A stretch of DNA of 64,000 bases, from NCBI RefSeq assembly GCF_900091515.1, contig NZ_LT607410.1, positions 4,030,001 to 4,094,000 of the forward strand, given 5' to 3'. Below are positions 8,513 to 17,258 of the stretch, piece by piece. How positions within the stretch are numbered: the first letter of the stretch is position 1; the number at the start of each line of letters is the position of its first letter. The position numbers and the translations under genes were made by a program. The notes under the pieces were generated by a model, which saw only the letters and a program-made list of their open reading frames with translations, made no database searches and was not told the origin of the DNA. Source of the DNA: Micromonospora purpureochromogenes (GTDB lineage: Bacteria; Actinomycetota; Actinomycetes; Mycobacteriales; Micromonosporaceae).

Positions 8513-9871
8513 TCACATGCTGGCGATCAGGCGTTCCACCCGCTCGTCGTACGCCCGGAACGGGTCCTTGCAGAGCACGGTGCGCTGCGCCTGGTCGTTG
8601 AGCTTCAGGTGCACCCAGTCGACGGTGAAGTCGCGCCGCTTCTCCTGGGCGTGCCGGATGAACTCGCCGCGCAGCCGGGCCCGGGTGGTCTGCGGCGGGG
8701 TCTCCTTCGCCTCGAAGATCTCCGGGTCGGTGGCCACCCGGTCGACCTGCCCGCGCCGCTCCAGCAGCCCGTAGAGGCCCCGGCCACGACGCAGGTCGTG
8801 GTAGGCCAGGTCCATCTGGGCCACCCGGGGGTGCGACAGCGGCAGATCGTGCTTGCGCTGGTAACGCTCGATCAGCCGCAGCTTGGTCACCCAGTCGATC
8901 TCGCGGGCCACCGGGTCGAGGTCGCCGCTCTCCACCGCGCCGAGCACCCGGCCCCACAGCTCGACCACCCGCTTGGCGGTCTGGTCGCCGCCCCGGCGCT
9001 CGACGAACTCGGTCGCCTTGGCCAGGTACTCATGCTGGATCTCCAGCGCGCTGACCTCCTTGCCGGAGGCCAGCCGCACCTTGCGCCGGCCGGTGATGTC
9101 GTGCGACACCTCCCGGATCGCGCGGATCGGGTTCTCCAACGTCAGGTCGCGCATCACCACCCCGGCCTCGATCATCCGCAGCACGATGTCGGCGCTGCCG
9201 ACCTTGAGCAGCGTGGTGACCTCGTTCATGTTCGAGTCACCGACGATCACGTGCAGCCGGCGGTACCGCTCAGCGTCCGCGTGCGGCTCGTCGCGGGTGT
9301 TGATGATCGGACGGCTGCGGGTGGTCGCCGAGGAGACGCCCTCCCAGATGTGCTCCGCCCGCTGCGACAGGCAGTACACCGCCCCACGCGGGGTCTGCAG
9401 CACCTTGCCGGCGCCGCAGATCAGCTGGCGGGTGACCAGGAACGGGATGAGCACGTCGGCCAGCCGGCCGAACTCCCCGTGCCGGGAGACCAGGTAGTTC
9501 TCGTGGCAGCCGTACGAGTTGCCGGCCGAGTCGGTGTTGTTCTTGAACAGGTAGATCTCACCGGCGATGCCCTCGTCGTGCAGCCGCTTCTCGGCGTCGA
9601 CGAGCAGCCCCTCCAGGATCCGCTCGCCGGCCCGGTCGTGGGCCACCAGGTCCACCACCGAGTCGCACTCCGGGGTGGCGTACTCCGGGTGTGAGCCGAC
9701 GTCCAGGTAGAGCCGGGCACCGTTGCGCAGGAACACGTTGCTGGACCGGCCCCACGACACGACGCGGCGGAAGAGGTACCGGGCGACCTCGTCAGGGGAC
9801 AGCCGACGCTGCCCGCGGTAGGTACAGGTGACGCCGTACTCGGTCTCAAGGCCGAAGATTCGCCGCTCCAT
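8513..9871 (-). CDS. pafA: Pup--protein ligase PafA
   Basis: A 452-aa ATP-dependent ligase, of the glutamine-synthetase-like fold, that joins the C-terminal glutamate of Pup to substrate lysines. The N-terminus [20 protein letters not shown] and the motif [21 protein letters not shown] are family signatures, with acidic residues for ATP/Mg. [22 protein letters not shown] and [29 protein letters not shown] are the conserved catalytic and nucleotide loops shared with Dop. Length matches PafA; it lacks the Dop loop. Here it sits between rmlC (same strand) and a small membrane protein, separated from prcA by about 7.4 kb of glycan genes. Confidence 0.97.
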   Translation of the reverse strand: MERRIFGLETEYGVTCTYRGQRRLSPDEVARYLFRRVVSWGRSSNVFLRNGARLYLDVGSHPEYATPECDSVVDLVAHDRAGERILEGLLVDAEKRLHDEGIAGEIYLFKNNTDSAGNSYGCHENYLVSRHGEFGRLADVLIPFLVTRQLICGAGKVLQTPRGAVYCLSQRAEHIWEGVSSATTRSRPIINTRDEPHADAERYRRLHVIVGDSNMNEVTTLLKVGSADIVLRMIEAGVVMRDLTLENPIRAIREVSHDITGRRKVRLASGKEVSALEIQHEYLAKATEFVERRGGDQTAKRVVELWGRVLGAVESGDLDPVAREIDWVTKLRLIERYQRKHDLPLSHPRVAQMDLAYHDLRRGRGLYGLLERRGQVDRVATDPEIFEAKETPPQTTRARLRGEFIRHAQEKRRDFTVDWVHLKLNDQAQRTVLCKDPFRAYDERVERLIASM

Positions 9872-9939
9872 GCTGTGACATTAGCCGCCCGGAGGCCCCG
9901 TTCGTCACTGTCACCGCACAGGTCGTGCTCTCCGGTCGA

Positions 9940-10563
9940 TCACATACCGTCCGAGTACGACATTCCGTCCGGCCGCAGGCTCGCCGTGAAGGCCCGGCAG
10001 GCCTCGTACTCCGGCAGCAGGCCGGACTCGCGGGCCTGCGCCAGCGTCGGCGCGGCGGCGTCCCGGGCGGAGAGCTGCGGGGCCTCGGCCGGCCACTCGA
10101 TGGCCAGGTCGGCGTCGAGCGGGTGCACGGCGTGCTCGCCGGTCGGGTTGTAGGTGGTCGAGCAGAGGTAGCTCAGCGTCGCATCGTCGGTCAGCGCGCA
10201 GAAGCCGTGCCCCAGCCCCTCGCTGAGGTAGACCGCGCGCCGGTCGACGTCGTCGAGCCGGACGCCCTCCCACCGGCCGAACGTCGGCGAGCCGACCCGC
10301 AGGTCCACGATCACGTCCAGCACCGCGCCGCGCACGCAGGTGACGTATTTGGCCTGGCCCGGCGGCACGTCGGCGAAGTGGATGCCGCGCACCACGCCGC
10401 GCGCGGAGACCGACAGGTTGGCCTGGGCCAGTCGCAGCGGATGCCCGACCGCCTCGGCGAGACGGTCGAAGCGGTACCACTCCATGAACAGCCCGCGCGG
10501 GTCGCCGTGCTGCTGCGGGCTGATCTCCCAGGCCCCCTCGATGCCCAGCTGCCGGATCTTCAC
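9940..10563 (-). CDS. rmlC: dTDP-4-dehydrorhamnose 3,5-epimerase
   Basis: A 207-aa cupin enzyme, third step of dTDP-L-rhamnose synthesis. Motifs include QHGDPRGLFMEWYRFDRL, QANLSVSARGVVRGIHFADVPPGQAKYV with the catalytic His region, and LSEGLGHGFCALTDDATLSYLCSTTYNPTGEHAVHPLD. The start is a GTG at 10563. Seven bases upstream lies AAGGTGG, a good ribosome binding site, contributed by the end of a 59-bp tandem repeat. It follows rmlA on the same strand and is probably co-transcribed with it. Confidence 0.94.
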   Translation of the reverse strand: MKIRQLGIEGAWEISPQQHGDPRGLFMEWYRFDRLAEAVGHPLRLAQANLSVSARGVVRGIHFADVPPGQAKYVTCVRGAVLDVIVDLRVGSPTFGRWEGVRLDDVDRRAVYLSEGLGHGFCALTDDATLSYLCSTTYNPTGEHAVHPLDADLAIEWPAEAPQLSARDAAAPTLAQARESGLLPEYEACRAFTASLRPDGMSYSDGM

Positions 10564-10570
10564 GACTGTG

Positions 10571-10688
10571 CCACCTTCGTTCGCGACTGCGGGGCTCGCA
10601 GAACCGGCTCACTCCTCGCGCTCACCGGGCCACCTTCGTTCGCGACTGCGGGGCTCGCAGAACCGGCTCACTCCTCGCGCTCACCGGG
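10571..10688. repeat. perfect 59-bp tandem duplication
   Basis: Two identical 59-bp units, 10571-10629 and 10630-10688, lie head to tail between rmlA and rmlC. The distal unit covers the rmlA stop codon (10681-10683). The proximal unit supplies the rmlC ribosome binding site. Each unit contains a partly self-complementary core (GGGGCTCGCAGAACC). Confidence 0.9.
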
Positions 10689-11568
10689 GAACCGCCTCTC
10701 CGTGCTTCTCGGCCAGCAGGCCGAGCAGGTAGTCGCCGTAACCGCTCTTGGTCAGCGGCTCGGCCAGCGCGCGCAGTTGGTCGTCGTCGATCAGGCCGGC
10801 CCGCCAGGCCACCTCCTCGACGCAGCCGATCTTCATGCCCTGGCGCTCCTCGATCACCCGGACGAACTCGCCGGCCTGCATCATCGAGGCGAAGGTGCCG
10901 GTGTCCAGCCAGGCGGTGCCCCGGTCCAGCACGGTCACCGACAGCTCCCCGGCCTCCCGGTACGCCTCGTTGACCGCGGTGATCTCCAGCTCGCCCCGGG
11001 CGCTGGGCTTGAGGTCGCGGGCGATGCCCACCACCCGGTTGTCGTAGAAGTACAGGCCCGGCACCGCGTACCGGGACTTCGGCTTCTCCGGCTTCTCCTC
11101 GATCGACAGCACCTTGCCCTCGTCGTCGAAGTCGACCACGCCGTACGCCTCCGGGTTGGCCACCGGGTACGCGAACACCCGCCCGCCGACCGGGTCGCCG
11201 TGCGCGGCGAGCTGCCGGCCCAGGCCCGCGCCGTGGAAGATGTTGTCGCCCAGGATCAGCGCCACCGACTCGTCGCCGATGAAGTCCGCGCCGAGCACGA
11301 ACGCTTGCGCGATACCCTCCGGGCGGGCCTGGGTGACGTACTCCAGCCGCAGGCCCCACTGGCTGCCGTCACCGAGCAGCCGCTCGAACTGGGACTGGTC
11401 CTCCGGCGTCGTGATCACCAGGATCTCCCGCACCCCGGACATCACCAGGGTCGACAGCGGGTAGTACACCATCGGCTTGTCGAAGATCGGCATCAGCTGC
11501 TTGGAGACCGCCCGGGTGATCGGCCAGAGCCGGGACCCGGTGCCACCAGCGAGAAGGATTCCACGCAC
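10681..11568 (-). CDS. rmlA: glucose-1-phosphate thymidylyltransferase
   Basis: A 295-aa nucleotidyltransferase that makes dTDP-glucose from dTTP and glucose-1-phosphate, first step of the rhamnose pathway. The N-terminal [18 protein letters not shown] is the pyrophosphorylase signature. [31 protein letters not shown] and [17 protein letters not shown] are typical RmlA segments, as is [19 protein letters not shown]. The start is GTG at 11568. The stop lies inside the second copy of the 59-bp repeat. It is divergent from rmlB, with about 88 bp between them for both promoters. Confidence 0.95.
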   Translation of the reverse strand: MRGILLAGGTGSRLWPITRAVSKQLMPIFDKPMVYYPLSTLVMSGVREILVITTPEDQSQFERLLGDGSQWGLRLEYVTQARPEGIAQAFVLGADFIGDESVALILGDNIFHGAGLGRQLAAHGDPVGGRVFAYPVANPEAYGVVDFDDEGKVLSIEEKPEKPKSRYAVPGLYFYDNRVVGIARDLKPSARGELEITAVNEAYREAGELSVTVLDRGTAWLDTGTFASMMQAGEFVRVIEERQGMKIGCVEEVAWRAGLIDDDQLRALAEPLTKSGYGDYLLGLLAEKHGEAVPR

Positions 11569-11641
11569 CCGGGGAGACTACCTGCACCGGCGCGAACCGG
11601 ACAGCGGGGTCGCCGTCCCCCGGGGTCCGCGAGGATTCGCG

Positions 11642-11647
11642 TACACT
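11642..11647 (+). promoter_or_regulatory. -10 box for rmlB operon
   Basis: TACACT lies 9 nt before the GTG start of rmlB, so the message would have almost no leader. No clear -35 hexamer is visible. Confidence 0.4.
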
Positions 11648-11656
11648 TCCGGACCC

Positions 11657-12658
11657 GTGAGGATTCTCGTCACCGGCGGAGCCGGATTCATCGGGTCGGA
11701 GTACGTACGGATGCTGCTGGGCGTGCCCGGCGGCGACGCTGCCGGGGTGCCCGCCGTGGAGCCCACCGCGGTGACGGTGCTGGACAAGTTGACCTACTCC
11801 GGCAACCTGAACAACCTCGCGCCGGTGCGCGAGAACGCCCGGCTGCGCTTCGTGCAGGGCGACATCTGCGACCCGGCCCTGGTCGACCAGGTCGTCGCCG
11901 ATCACGACGTGATCGTGCACTTCGCCGCCGAATCGCACGTCGACCGCTCGATCGCCGGCGCCGCGCCGTTCGTCACCACCAACATGCTGGGCACCCAGAC
12001 GCTGCTGGACGCCGCGCTGCGGCACGGCACCGGCCGCTTCGTGCACGTCTCCACGGACGAGGTTTACGGCTCCATCGACGAGGGCTCCTGGACGGAGACC
12101 TGGCCGCTGGCCCCGAACTCCCCGTACTCGGCCTCCAAGGCCGGCTCGGACCTGCTCGCGCTGGCCTACCACCGCACCCACGGCATGGACGTGGTGGTCA
12201 CCCGCTGCTCCAACAACTACGGGCCGTACCAGTTCCCGGAGAAGGTCATCCCGCTGTTCGTGACCAACCTGCTCGACGGCGGCACCGTCCCGCTCTACGG
12301 CGACGGCGGCAACGTCCGCGACTGGCTGCACGTGCACGACCACTGCCGGGGCATCGCCCTGGTGCAGCAGAAGGGCCGCGCCGGCGAGGTCTACAACATC
12401 GGCGGCGGCACCGAGCTGAGCAACAAGGAGCTCACCGGCCGGCTGCTCGAGGCGTGCGGCGCCGACTGGGACCGGGTGGTCCCGGTCGCCGACCGCAAGG
12501 GCCACGACCGCCGCTACTCGCTGGACATCAGCAAGATCAGCGCCGAGCTGGGGTACGCCCCGAGCATCGACCTGGACCGCGGCCTGGCCGAGACGGTGCA
12601 GTGGTACCGGGACAACCGCGCCTGGTGGGAGCCGCTGAAGGCGGCCAAGAGCGCATGA
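11657..12658 (+). CDS. rmlB: dTDP-glucose 4,6-dehydratase
   Basis: A 333-aa extended short-chain dehydrogenase, second step of dTDP-L-rhamnose synthesis. RILVTGGAGFIGSEYVRMLL is the NAD-binding GxxGxxG. HFAAESHVDRSI is the substrate-side motif. STDEVYGSI precedes the catalytic Tyr-Lys pair in NSPYSASKAGSDLL, and TRCSNNYGPYQFPEKVIP is diagnostic of RmlB. The start is the GTG at 11657, where the Rossmann fold begins; the frame is open upstream without homology. The stop overlaps the rmlD start by four bases (ATGA). Confidence 0.95.
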   Translation: MRILVTGGAGFIGSEYVRMLLGVPGGDAAGVPAVEPTAVTVLDKLTYSGNLNNLAPVRENARLRFVQGDICDPALVDQVVADHDVIVHFAAESHVDRSIAGAAPFVTTNMLGTQTLLDAALRHGTGRFVHVSTDEVYGSIDEGSWTETWPLAPNSPYSASKAGSDLLALAYHRTHGMDVVVTRCSNNYGPYQFPEKVIPLFVTNLLDGGTVPLYGDGGNVRDWLHVHDHCRGIALVQQKGRAGEVYNIGGGTELSNKELTGRLLEACGADWDRVVPVADRKGHDRRYSLDISKISAELGYAPSIDLDRGLAETVQWYRDNRAWWEPLKAAKSA

Positions 12659-13542
12659 GCCGGGTGCTCGTCACCGGCGCGGGCGGGATGCTCGGCCGGG
12701 ACCTGCTGGCCGTGCTGTCGACCCGGCCGGACCTGAAGGTGACCGCCGCCACCCGCGCCGAGCTGGACATCACCGACGCCGAGGCCGTCCACGCCGCCGT
12801 CGCCGGCCACGACGTGGTGTTCAACACCGCCGCGTGGACCGACGTCGACGGCGCGGAGCAGAACGAGGCGGCCGCCACCGCCGTCAACGGCGACGCGGTC
12901 GCGCACCTCGCGCGGGCCTGCGCCGCCACCGGCGCGCGGCTGCTGCACGTCTCCACCGACTACGTCTTCCCCGGCGACGCCACCCAGCCGTACGCCGAGG
13001 ACGCGCCCACCGACCCGGTCAACGCGTACGGCCGCAGCAAGCTGGCCGGGGAGCGGGCCGTTGCCCGATTCCTCCCGGAAACCGGCTACGTCGTGCGTAC
13101 CGCGTGGCTCTACGGGGCGCACGGGCCGAACTTCGTGGCCACCATGCTCCGCCTCGCCGAGCAGCGCGAGCAGCTCGACGTGGTCGACGACCAGCAGGGC
13201 CAGCCCACCTGGTCGTACGCGCTGGCCACCCAGTTGGTGGCGCTGGCCGACGCGGCGCTGGCCGGCCGCGCTCCGGCCGGGATCTACCACGGCACCTGCT
13301 CCGGCCGGACCACCTGGTGCGGCCTGGCCCGCGCCACCTTCACCCTCGCCGGGCTCGACCCGGAGCGGGTCAGACCCACCACCAGCGACCGGTTTCCGCG
13401 TCCGGCCGCCCGACCGGCGTACAGTGTGCTAGGGCACGACCGCTGGGCGGCCGCAGGTCTTCCGCCGCTGCCGGACTGGCGTGACACGCTGTCCGACGCC
13501 TTCGACTCCCCCACTCCACCCGCCCCGTGGAAGGTCGCATGA
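12655..13542 (+). CDS. rmlD: dTDP-4-dehydrorhamnose reductase
   Basis: A 295-aa NAD(P)H-dependent reductase giving dTDP-L-rhamnose, last step of the pathway. VLVTGAGGMLGRDLLAVL is the nucleotide-binding motif. DVVFNTAAWTDVDGAE, LLHVSTDYVFPGD and NAYGRSKLAGERAV (Tyr and Lys of the YxxxK pair) are RmlD signatures. Both ends overlap neighbours by four bases (ATGA): rmlB upstream, the DUF2304 gene downstream. All four rml genes are therefore present in 9.9-13.5 kb. Confidence 0.95.
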   Translation: MSRVLVTGAGGMLGRDLLAVLSTRPDLKVTAATRAELDITDAEAVHAAVAGHDVVFNTAAWTDVDGAEQNEAAATAVNGDAVAHLARACAATGARLLHVSTDYVFPGDATQPYAEDAPTDPVNAYGRSKLAGERAVARFLPETGYVVRTAWLYGAHGPNFVATMLRLAEQREQLDVVDDQQGQPTWSYALATQLVALADAALAGRAPAGIYHGTCSGRTTWCGLARATFTLAGLDPERVRPTTSDRFPRPAARPAYSVLGHDRWAAAGLPPLPDWRDTLSDAFDSPTPPAPWKVA

Positions 13543-13925
13543 AGCTCACCCTGGTCACCGGTCTGACCGGCCTGCTCCTGCTGGTCACCATCGTCGAGCT
13601 GCTGCGCCGTCGGCAGCTCCGCGAGAAGTACGGCATGCTCTGGCTGGCCGTACTTCTGATCATCATTCCGCTGTCGCTGTTCCCCCGCCTGCTCGACAAC
13701 GTGGCCGGCTTCTTCGGGGTGGTCTCCGGCGTCAGCCTCGTGCTCTTCCTCGGCATCGTCTTCCTGCTGCTGGTGTGCGTGCACCTCAGCTGGGAGGTCA
13801 GCGCCCTGGAGGAGGAGACCCGCACCCTGGCCGAAGACTTCGCCCTGCTCCGCGCCGAGGTCGACGCCGACCGCGCGGCCCGCACCGAATCAGCCCGAGA
13901 CGAACTGGTGTCCCACGATGGTTAA
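13539..13925 (+). CDS. DUF2304 domain small membrane protein
   Basis: A 128-aa protein with three hydrophobic segments (TLVTGLTGLLLLVTIVELL, LWLAVLLIIIPLSLF, LVLFLGIVFLLLVCVHLSWEV). The charged motif RRRQLREKYGMLW is typical of DUF2304. An acidic coiled coil follows (SALEEETRTLAEDFALLRAEVDADRA). DUF2304 proteins are commonly encoded beside polyprenyl-phosphate glycosyltransferases, as here. The start is the ATG at 13539, overlapping the rmlD stop. The 3' end overlaps the next gene by 8 bases. Confidence 0.85.
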   Translation: MKLTLVTGLTGLLLLVTIVELLRRRQLREKYGMLWLAVLLIIIPLSLFPRLLDNVAGFFGVVSGVSLVLFLGIVFLLLVCVHLSWEVSALEEETRTLAEDFALLRAEVDADRAARTESARDELVSHDG

Positions 13926-14619
13926 CGGCAAGCGCGTTCTGATCATCATCCCCGCGCTCAACGAGTCCGGCTCGATCGCCGACGTCGTCGGCGAGGTCCG
14001 CGGCGAGCTGCCCGGCGTCGACGTGCTGGTGGTCGACGACGGCTCCACCGACCGCACCGCCGCGGTGGCCGCCGCCGCCGGCGCGCGGGTCGCCAAGCTG
14101 CCGTACAACCTCGGCGTCGGCGGGGCCATGCGGCTCGGCTACCGGTACGCCCGAGACAACGACTACGACGTCGCCATCCAGATCGACGCCGACGGCCAGC
14201 ACGACCCGCGCTACGTGCCTAAGCTCGTCGACCTGCTCGACGACACCGACCTGGTGATCGGCGCCCGGTTCGCCGGCGAGGGCGACTACACCGTCCGCGG
14301 CCCCCGCCGCTGGGCCATGGTCATGCTCTCCGCCGTGCTCTCCAAGGTCGCCAAGACCAAGCTCACCGACACCACCTCCGGCTTCCGCGCCGCCAACCGG
14401 CGGGTCATCGAGATGTTCGCCGGCTGGTACCCGGCCGAGTACCTCGGCGACACCGTCGAGACGCTGGTGCACACCGCCCGTCGCGGCTACAAGATCCGGC
14501 AGGTGCCGGTCGCCATGCGCAAGCGGATGGCGGGCACGCCCAGCCACTCCCCCGCCAAGGCGATGATCTACCTCGGTCGCGCGTTCGCGGTACTCACGCT
14601 GGCGCTCATCCGCCGGTGA
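13918..14619 (+). CDS. family 2 glycosyltransferase, polyprenyl-phosphate type
   Basis: A 233-aa cytoplasmic GT-A enzyme resembling dolichyl/undecaprenyl-phosphate sugar transferases. KRVLIIIPALNESGSIADVV begins the fold. VLVVDDGSTDRTA gives the nucleotide-binding aspartates. AIQIDADGQHDPRYV contains the metal-binding DAD, and DTTSGFRAANRRVIEMF is typical of this subgroup. It ends in a hydrophobic tail without extra membrane spans. It probably loads a sugar onto a lipid carrier for the pathway encoded here. The next gene overlaps it by four bases (GTGA). Confidence 0.88.
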   Translation: MVNGKRVLIIIPALNESGSIADVVGEVRGELPGVDVLVVDDGSTDRTAAVAAAAGARVAKLPYNLGVGGAMRLGYRYARDNDYDVAIQIDADGQHDPRYVPKLVDLLDDTDLVIGARFAGEGDYTVRGPRRWAMVMLSAVLSKVAKTKLTDTTSGFRAANRRVIEMFAGWYPAEYLGDTVETLVHTARRGYKIRQVPVAMRKRMAGTPSHSPAKAMIYLGRAFAVLTLALIRR

Positions 14620-15926
14620 TCCGGCGGCTGCTCCACCTCGTCCCGCCCGGCACCCTCGCCGTGGGTGCCGGGCTGGCCCTGCTCGGGCTGGCCTCCTACG
14701 TCCACCTCGCGGTGGCCGGGCACAGCCTCACCGAGGCCGACTACTCCTCCCTGTCGGTGCTCTGGTCGATCGTCTTCACCCTCGGCATCGGCGTGTTCAT
14801 GCCCGTCGAGCAGGAGGTCGCCCGGGTCGTCGCCGCCCGCCGCAGCCAGGGACTGCCGCCCGGTCCCGTACTGGCCCGGGGCGCCGTCCTCGCCGCCGGG
14901 GTGCTCGCCGCGATGATCGTGGTGATCCTCGCCGCGCACGGGCCGCTCACCGACCGGCTCTTCGCCGGCGACGCCGCCATGGTCACCGTGCTGATCGGCG
15001 CGCTCGTCGCCATGGCCGTCGCCTACACCACCCGCGGCGTCCTCTCCGGCCTGCAACTCTTCCCCTGGTACGGCACCCAGCTCGGCGTCGACGGCGGACT
15101 GCGGATCGCCATGGTCGCCGTGCTCGGGCTCACCGGCGTCACCTCACCCCTGTGGTACGGGCTGGTGCTGGTGATCGCCCCGCTGGCCGGCGTACTGCTC
15201 ACCCTGCCGCCGGTGCTGCGTGCCGCCGGCGGCGGCGTACCGGTCGCCTGGGGCGCGCTGCTGCGCGGCCTCGGCCTGCTCACCGTCTCCAGCCTGCTCT
15301 CCCAGGTCGTGGTGAACATCGGCGTGATCAACGTACGGCTGCTCGACCCGTCGGACGTCGCCACCGCCGGAGCGCTGCTCTCCGCGCTGGTGCTGGTACG
15401 CATCCCACTGTTCGTCTTCGCCTCCCTGCAGGCGTCGCTGCTGCCCGGCCTGGCCACCTCCGCCACCACCGGCGACCTGCGCGGCTTCCACAGCCTGCTG
15501 CGCCGGGCGCTCGGCATCGTCACCGCGCTCGGCGTCCTCGGCGCGCTCGGCGCGATCGCCCTCGGCCCCTGGCTGGTGGGCACCCTGTTCGACGCCGCCG
15601 ACGTGCTCGGCCACGGGGACTTCGCCTGGCTGGCCGTGGCCACCCTGGCCTACCTGTGGGCGATGGTCCTCGGCCAGGCGCTGCTCGCCCTCGACCGGCA
15701 CCGCGCCCAGGCCCTCGCCTGGACCGTCGGCGTGGCCGCCCTGGTCGCCGTGACCCTCACCCCGGCGTCGGTGGCGCTCCGCGTCGAGCTGGCCTACACC
15801 GTCGGCTCCGTCGTGGTGGCCGCCGCCATGGCGCTGCTGCTGCGCCGCCAGTCCCGCCCCACCCCCACCCCGACCCGGTCCCTCGACGACGCCGTGGCGA
15901 CCGGAGTATCCGGAGGCATCCGATGA
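14616..15926 (+). CDS. polysaccharide flippase-like membrane protein
   Basis: A 436-aa protein with about twelve hydrophobic helices and few charged residues, resembling MATE/Wzx-type lipid-linked oligosaccharide flippases. The N-terminal domain has TLAVGAGLALLGLASYVHLAV and LGIGVFMPVEQEVARVVAARR. No ATP-binding motif is present, as expected for an MOP-superfamily transporter. A role in moving a rhamnose-containing lipid-linked glycan across the membrane is inferred from its place between two glycosyltransferases. The GTG start overlaps the upstream TGA. The 3' end overlaps the next ATG. Confidence 0.75.
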   Translation: MIRRLLHLVPPGTLAVGAGLALLGLASYVHLAVAGHSLTEADYSSLSVLWSIVFTLGIGVFMPVEQEVARVVAARRSQGLPPGPVLARGAVLAAGVLAAMIVVILAAHGPLTDRLFAGDAAMVTVLIGALVAMAVAYTTRGVLSGLQLFPWYGTQLGVDGGLRIAMVAVLGLTGVTSPLWYGLVLVIAPLAGVLLTLPPVLRAAGGGVPVAWGALLRGLGLLTVSSLLSQVVVNIGVINVRLLDPSDVATAGALLSALVLVRIPLFVFASLQASLLPGLATSATTGDLRGFHSLLRRALGIVTALGVLGALGAIALGPWLVGTLFDAADVLGHGDFAWLAVATLAYLWAMVLGQALLALDRHRAQALAWTVGVAALVAVTLTPASVALRVELAYTVGSVVVAAAMALLLRRQSRPTPTPTRSLDDAVATGVSGGIR

Positions 15927-16951
15927 CCCGCCCGCAGGTGACCGCGGTGATGCTGGCCTACGGCGCCGAGCCGTACCTGGTCGACGCCGCCCGGGCCGTG
16001 CTGGACAGCACCGACGTCGACATCGACCTGATCGTGGTCGACAACGGCTGCACCGGCGACGGCATCGACGTCGTCAAGGGCTTCCCCGGCGTCCGGGTGA
16101 TCCGCCCCGAGGAGAACACCGGCTACTCCGGCGGCTGCCGGGTCGGCGCCGCCGAGGCCACCGGCGAGTGGCTGGCCTTCGTCAACAGCGACGCCGTCGT
16201 CGCCCCCGACGCCCTGGCCAAGGTCGTCGCCGTGGCCGGCGAGCCGGGCGTGGGCGCCGCCATGGCCTCCATCCGCCTCGCCGACAACCCTGAGCTGATC
16301 AACACCTCCGGCAACCCGCTGCACTTCACCGGGCTGTCCTGGGCCGGCGGCAACGGCGAGCCGGCCAGCGCGCACGCCGTCCGCACCACCGTGCCGTCGC
16401 TCAGCGGCTGCTGCTTCGTCATCAACCGGGAGCTGTGGCGGGAGCTGGACGGCTTCGCCGCCGAGTACTTCGCCTACCACGAGGACACCGAGCTCAGCCT
16501 GCGCCTCTGGCAGCGCGGGCTCCGGCTGGAGTACGTCCCGGACGCCGTCGTGCGGCACCACTACGAGTTCTCCCGCAACGCCCTCAAGCTCTACCTGGTC
16601 GAGCGCAACCGGCTGGTCACGCTGCTCACCGCGTACGAGACCCGGACGCTGGTGGTGCTCGCCCCGGTCCTGCTGCTCACCGAGGCGGCCATGCTGGCCG
16701 CCGCGCTCGCCGGCGGCTGGGTCAACCAGAAGTTCCGCGGCTGGGGCTGGCTCTGGACCAACCGGGCCTGGCTGAAGTCGCGCCGCCGGCAGCTCCAGAA
16801 CGAGCGGATCGTGCCCGACGGGGTCATCGCCGAGCTGATGACCGCCCGGGTCGCCCCGTCGAACGTCGACTCGCCCCCCGGCATGGGCGTCTTCAACGCC
16901 ATCGCCGCCGGCTACTGGGCCCTGGCCAAGCCGCTGCTGCGCAAGCGCTGA
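15923..16951 (+). CDS. family 2 glycosyltransferase, rhamnosyltransferase-like
   Basis: A 342-aa GT-A glycosyltransferase resembling WbbL-type rhamnosyltransferases. Motifs: VTAVMLAYGAEPYLVDAARAVL, IDLIVVDNGCTGDGIDVV, ENTGYSGGCRVGA, LAFVNSDAVVAPDAL (metal-binding SDA in place of DXD), and ELDGFAAEYFAYHEDTELSLRL with the catalytic acidic cluster. The C-terminal region has one or two hydrophobic segments (TLVVLAPVLLLTEAAMLAAALAGG). It is the last gene of the operon and probably consumes the dTDP-rhamnose made by the rml genes. A strong hairpin follows at 17107. Confidence 0.85.
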   Translation: MTRPQVTAVMLAYGAEPYLVDAARAVLDSTDVDIDLIVVDNGCTGDGIDVVKGFPGVRVIRPEENTGYSGGCRVGAAEATGEWLAFVNSDAVVAPDALAKVVAVAGEPGVGAAMASIRLADNPELINTSGNPLHFTGLSWAGGNGEPASAHAVRTTVPSLSGCCFVINRELWRELDGFAAEYFAYHEDTELSLRLWQRGLRLEYVPDAVVRHHYEFSRNALKLYLVERNRLVTLLTAYETRTLVVLAPVLLLTEAAMLAAALAGGWVNQKFRGWGWLWTNRAWLKSRRRQLQNERIVPDGVIAELMTARVAPSNVDSPPGMGVFNAIAAGYWALAKPLLRKR

Positions 16952-17106
16952 CCGTTTCGAAGGTGCACGGCCGTCCGGCAGCCGGCCGGCCGTCGCCGCA
17001 TCCGTTCCTCGGACACCTCCGGAGACGCCTGGAGGCGCGTCCCGCCGCCGTCGGCCGACACCGGCCTCCACGGCCACCTCGGGCGTCTCGTGGCGCTGCA
17101 CTTTCA

Positions 17107-17148
17107 CGGAAAGAGTGGCTATTCCGCGTGGAATAGCCACTCTTTTCG
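17107..17148. terminator. bidirectional hairpin between convergent operons
   Basis: A perfect 16-bp stem (17110-17125 with 17130-17145) encloses the loop GCGT. It extends to 19 pairs with one G-T wobble. The stem is much less GC-rich than its surroundings, and short A and T runs flank it. It lies between the glycan operon and prcA, which converge here. Confidence 0.75.
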
Positions 17149-17258
17149 GGAAAGCGCCTGGATCCTGGGCCGGGCGTGGGAGCGGCCCGGGGGCTCGCGC
17201 GGACCCGGACAGGCCGCGGGGGCCGGGGAAAGCCCCGACCCCCGCGAACCAGGTACCG

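Noticed and set aside
7079..9694. 871-aa plus-strand open frame across DUF3866 and pafA
   Set aside because: Both regions hold certain genes in other frames; composition is Arg/Pro/Gly biased shadow.
10571..10688. CRISPR-like array
   Set aside because: Only two units, directly abutting with no spacers, and no cas genes nearby.
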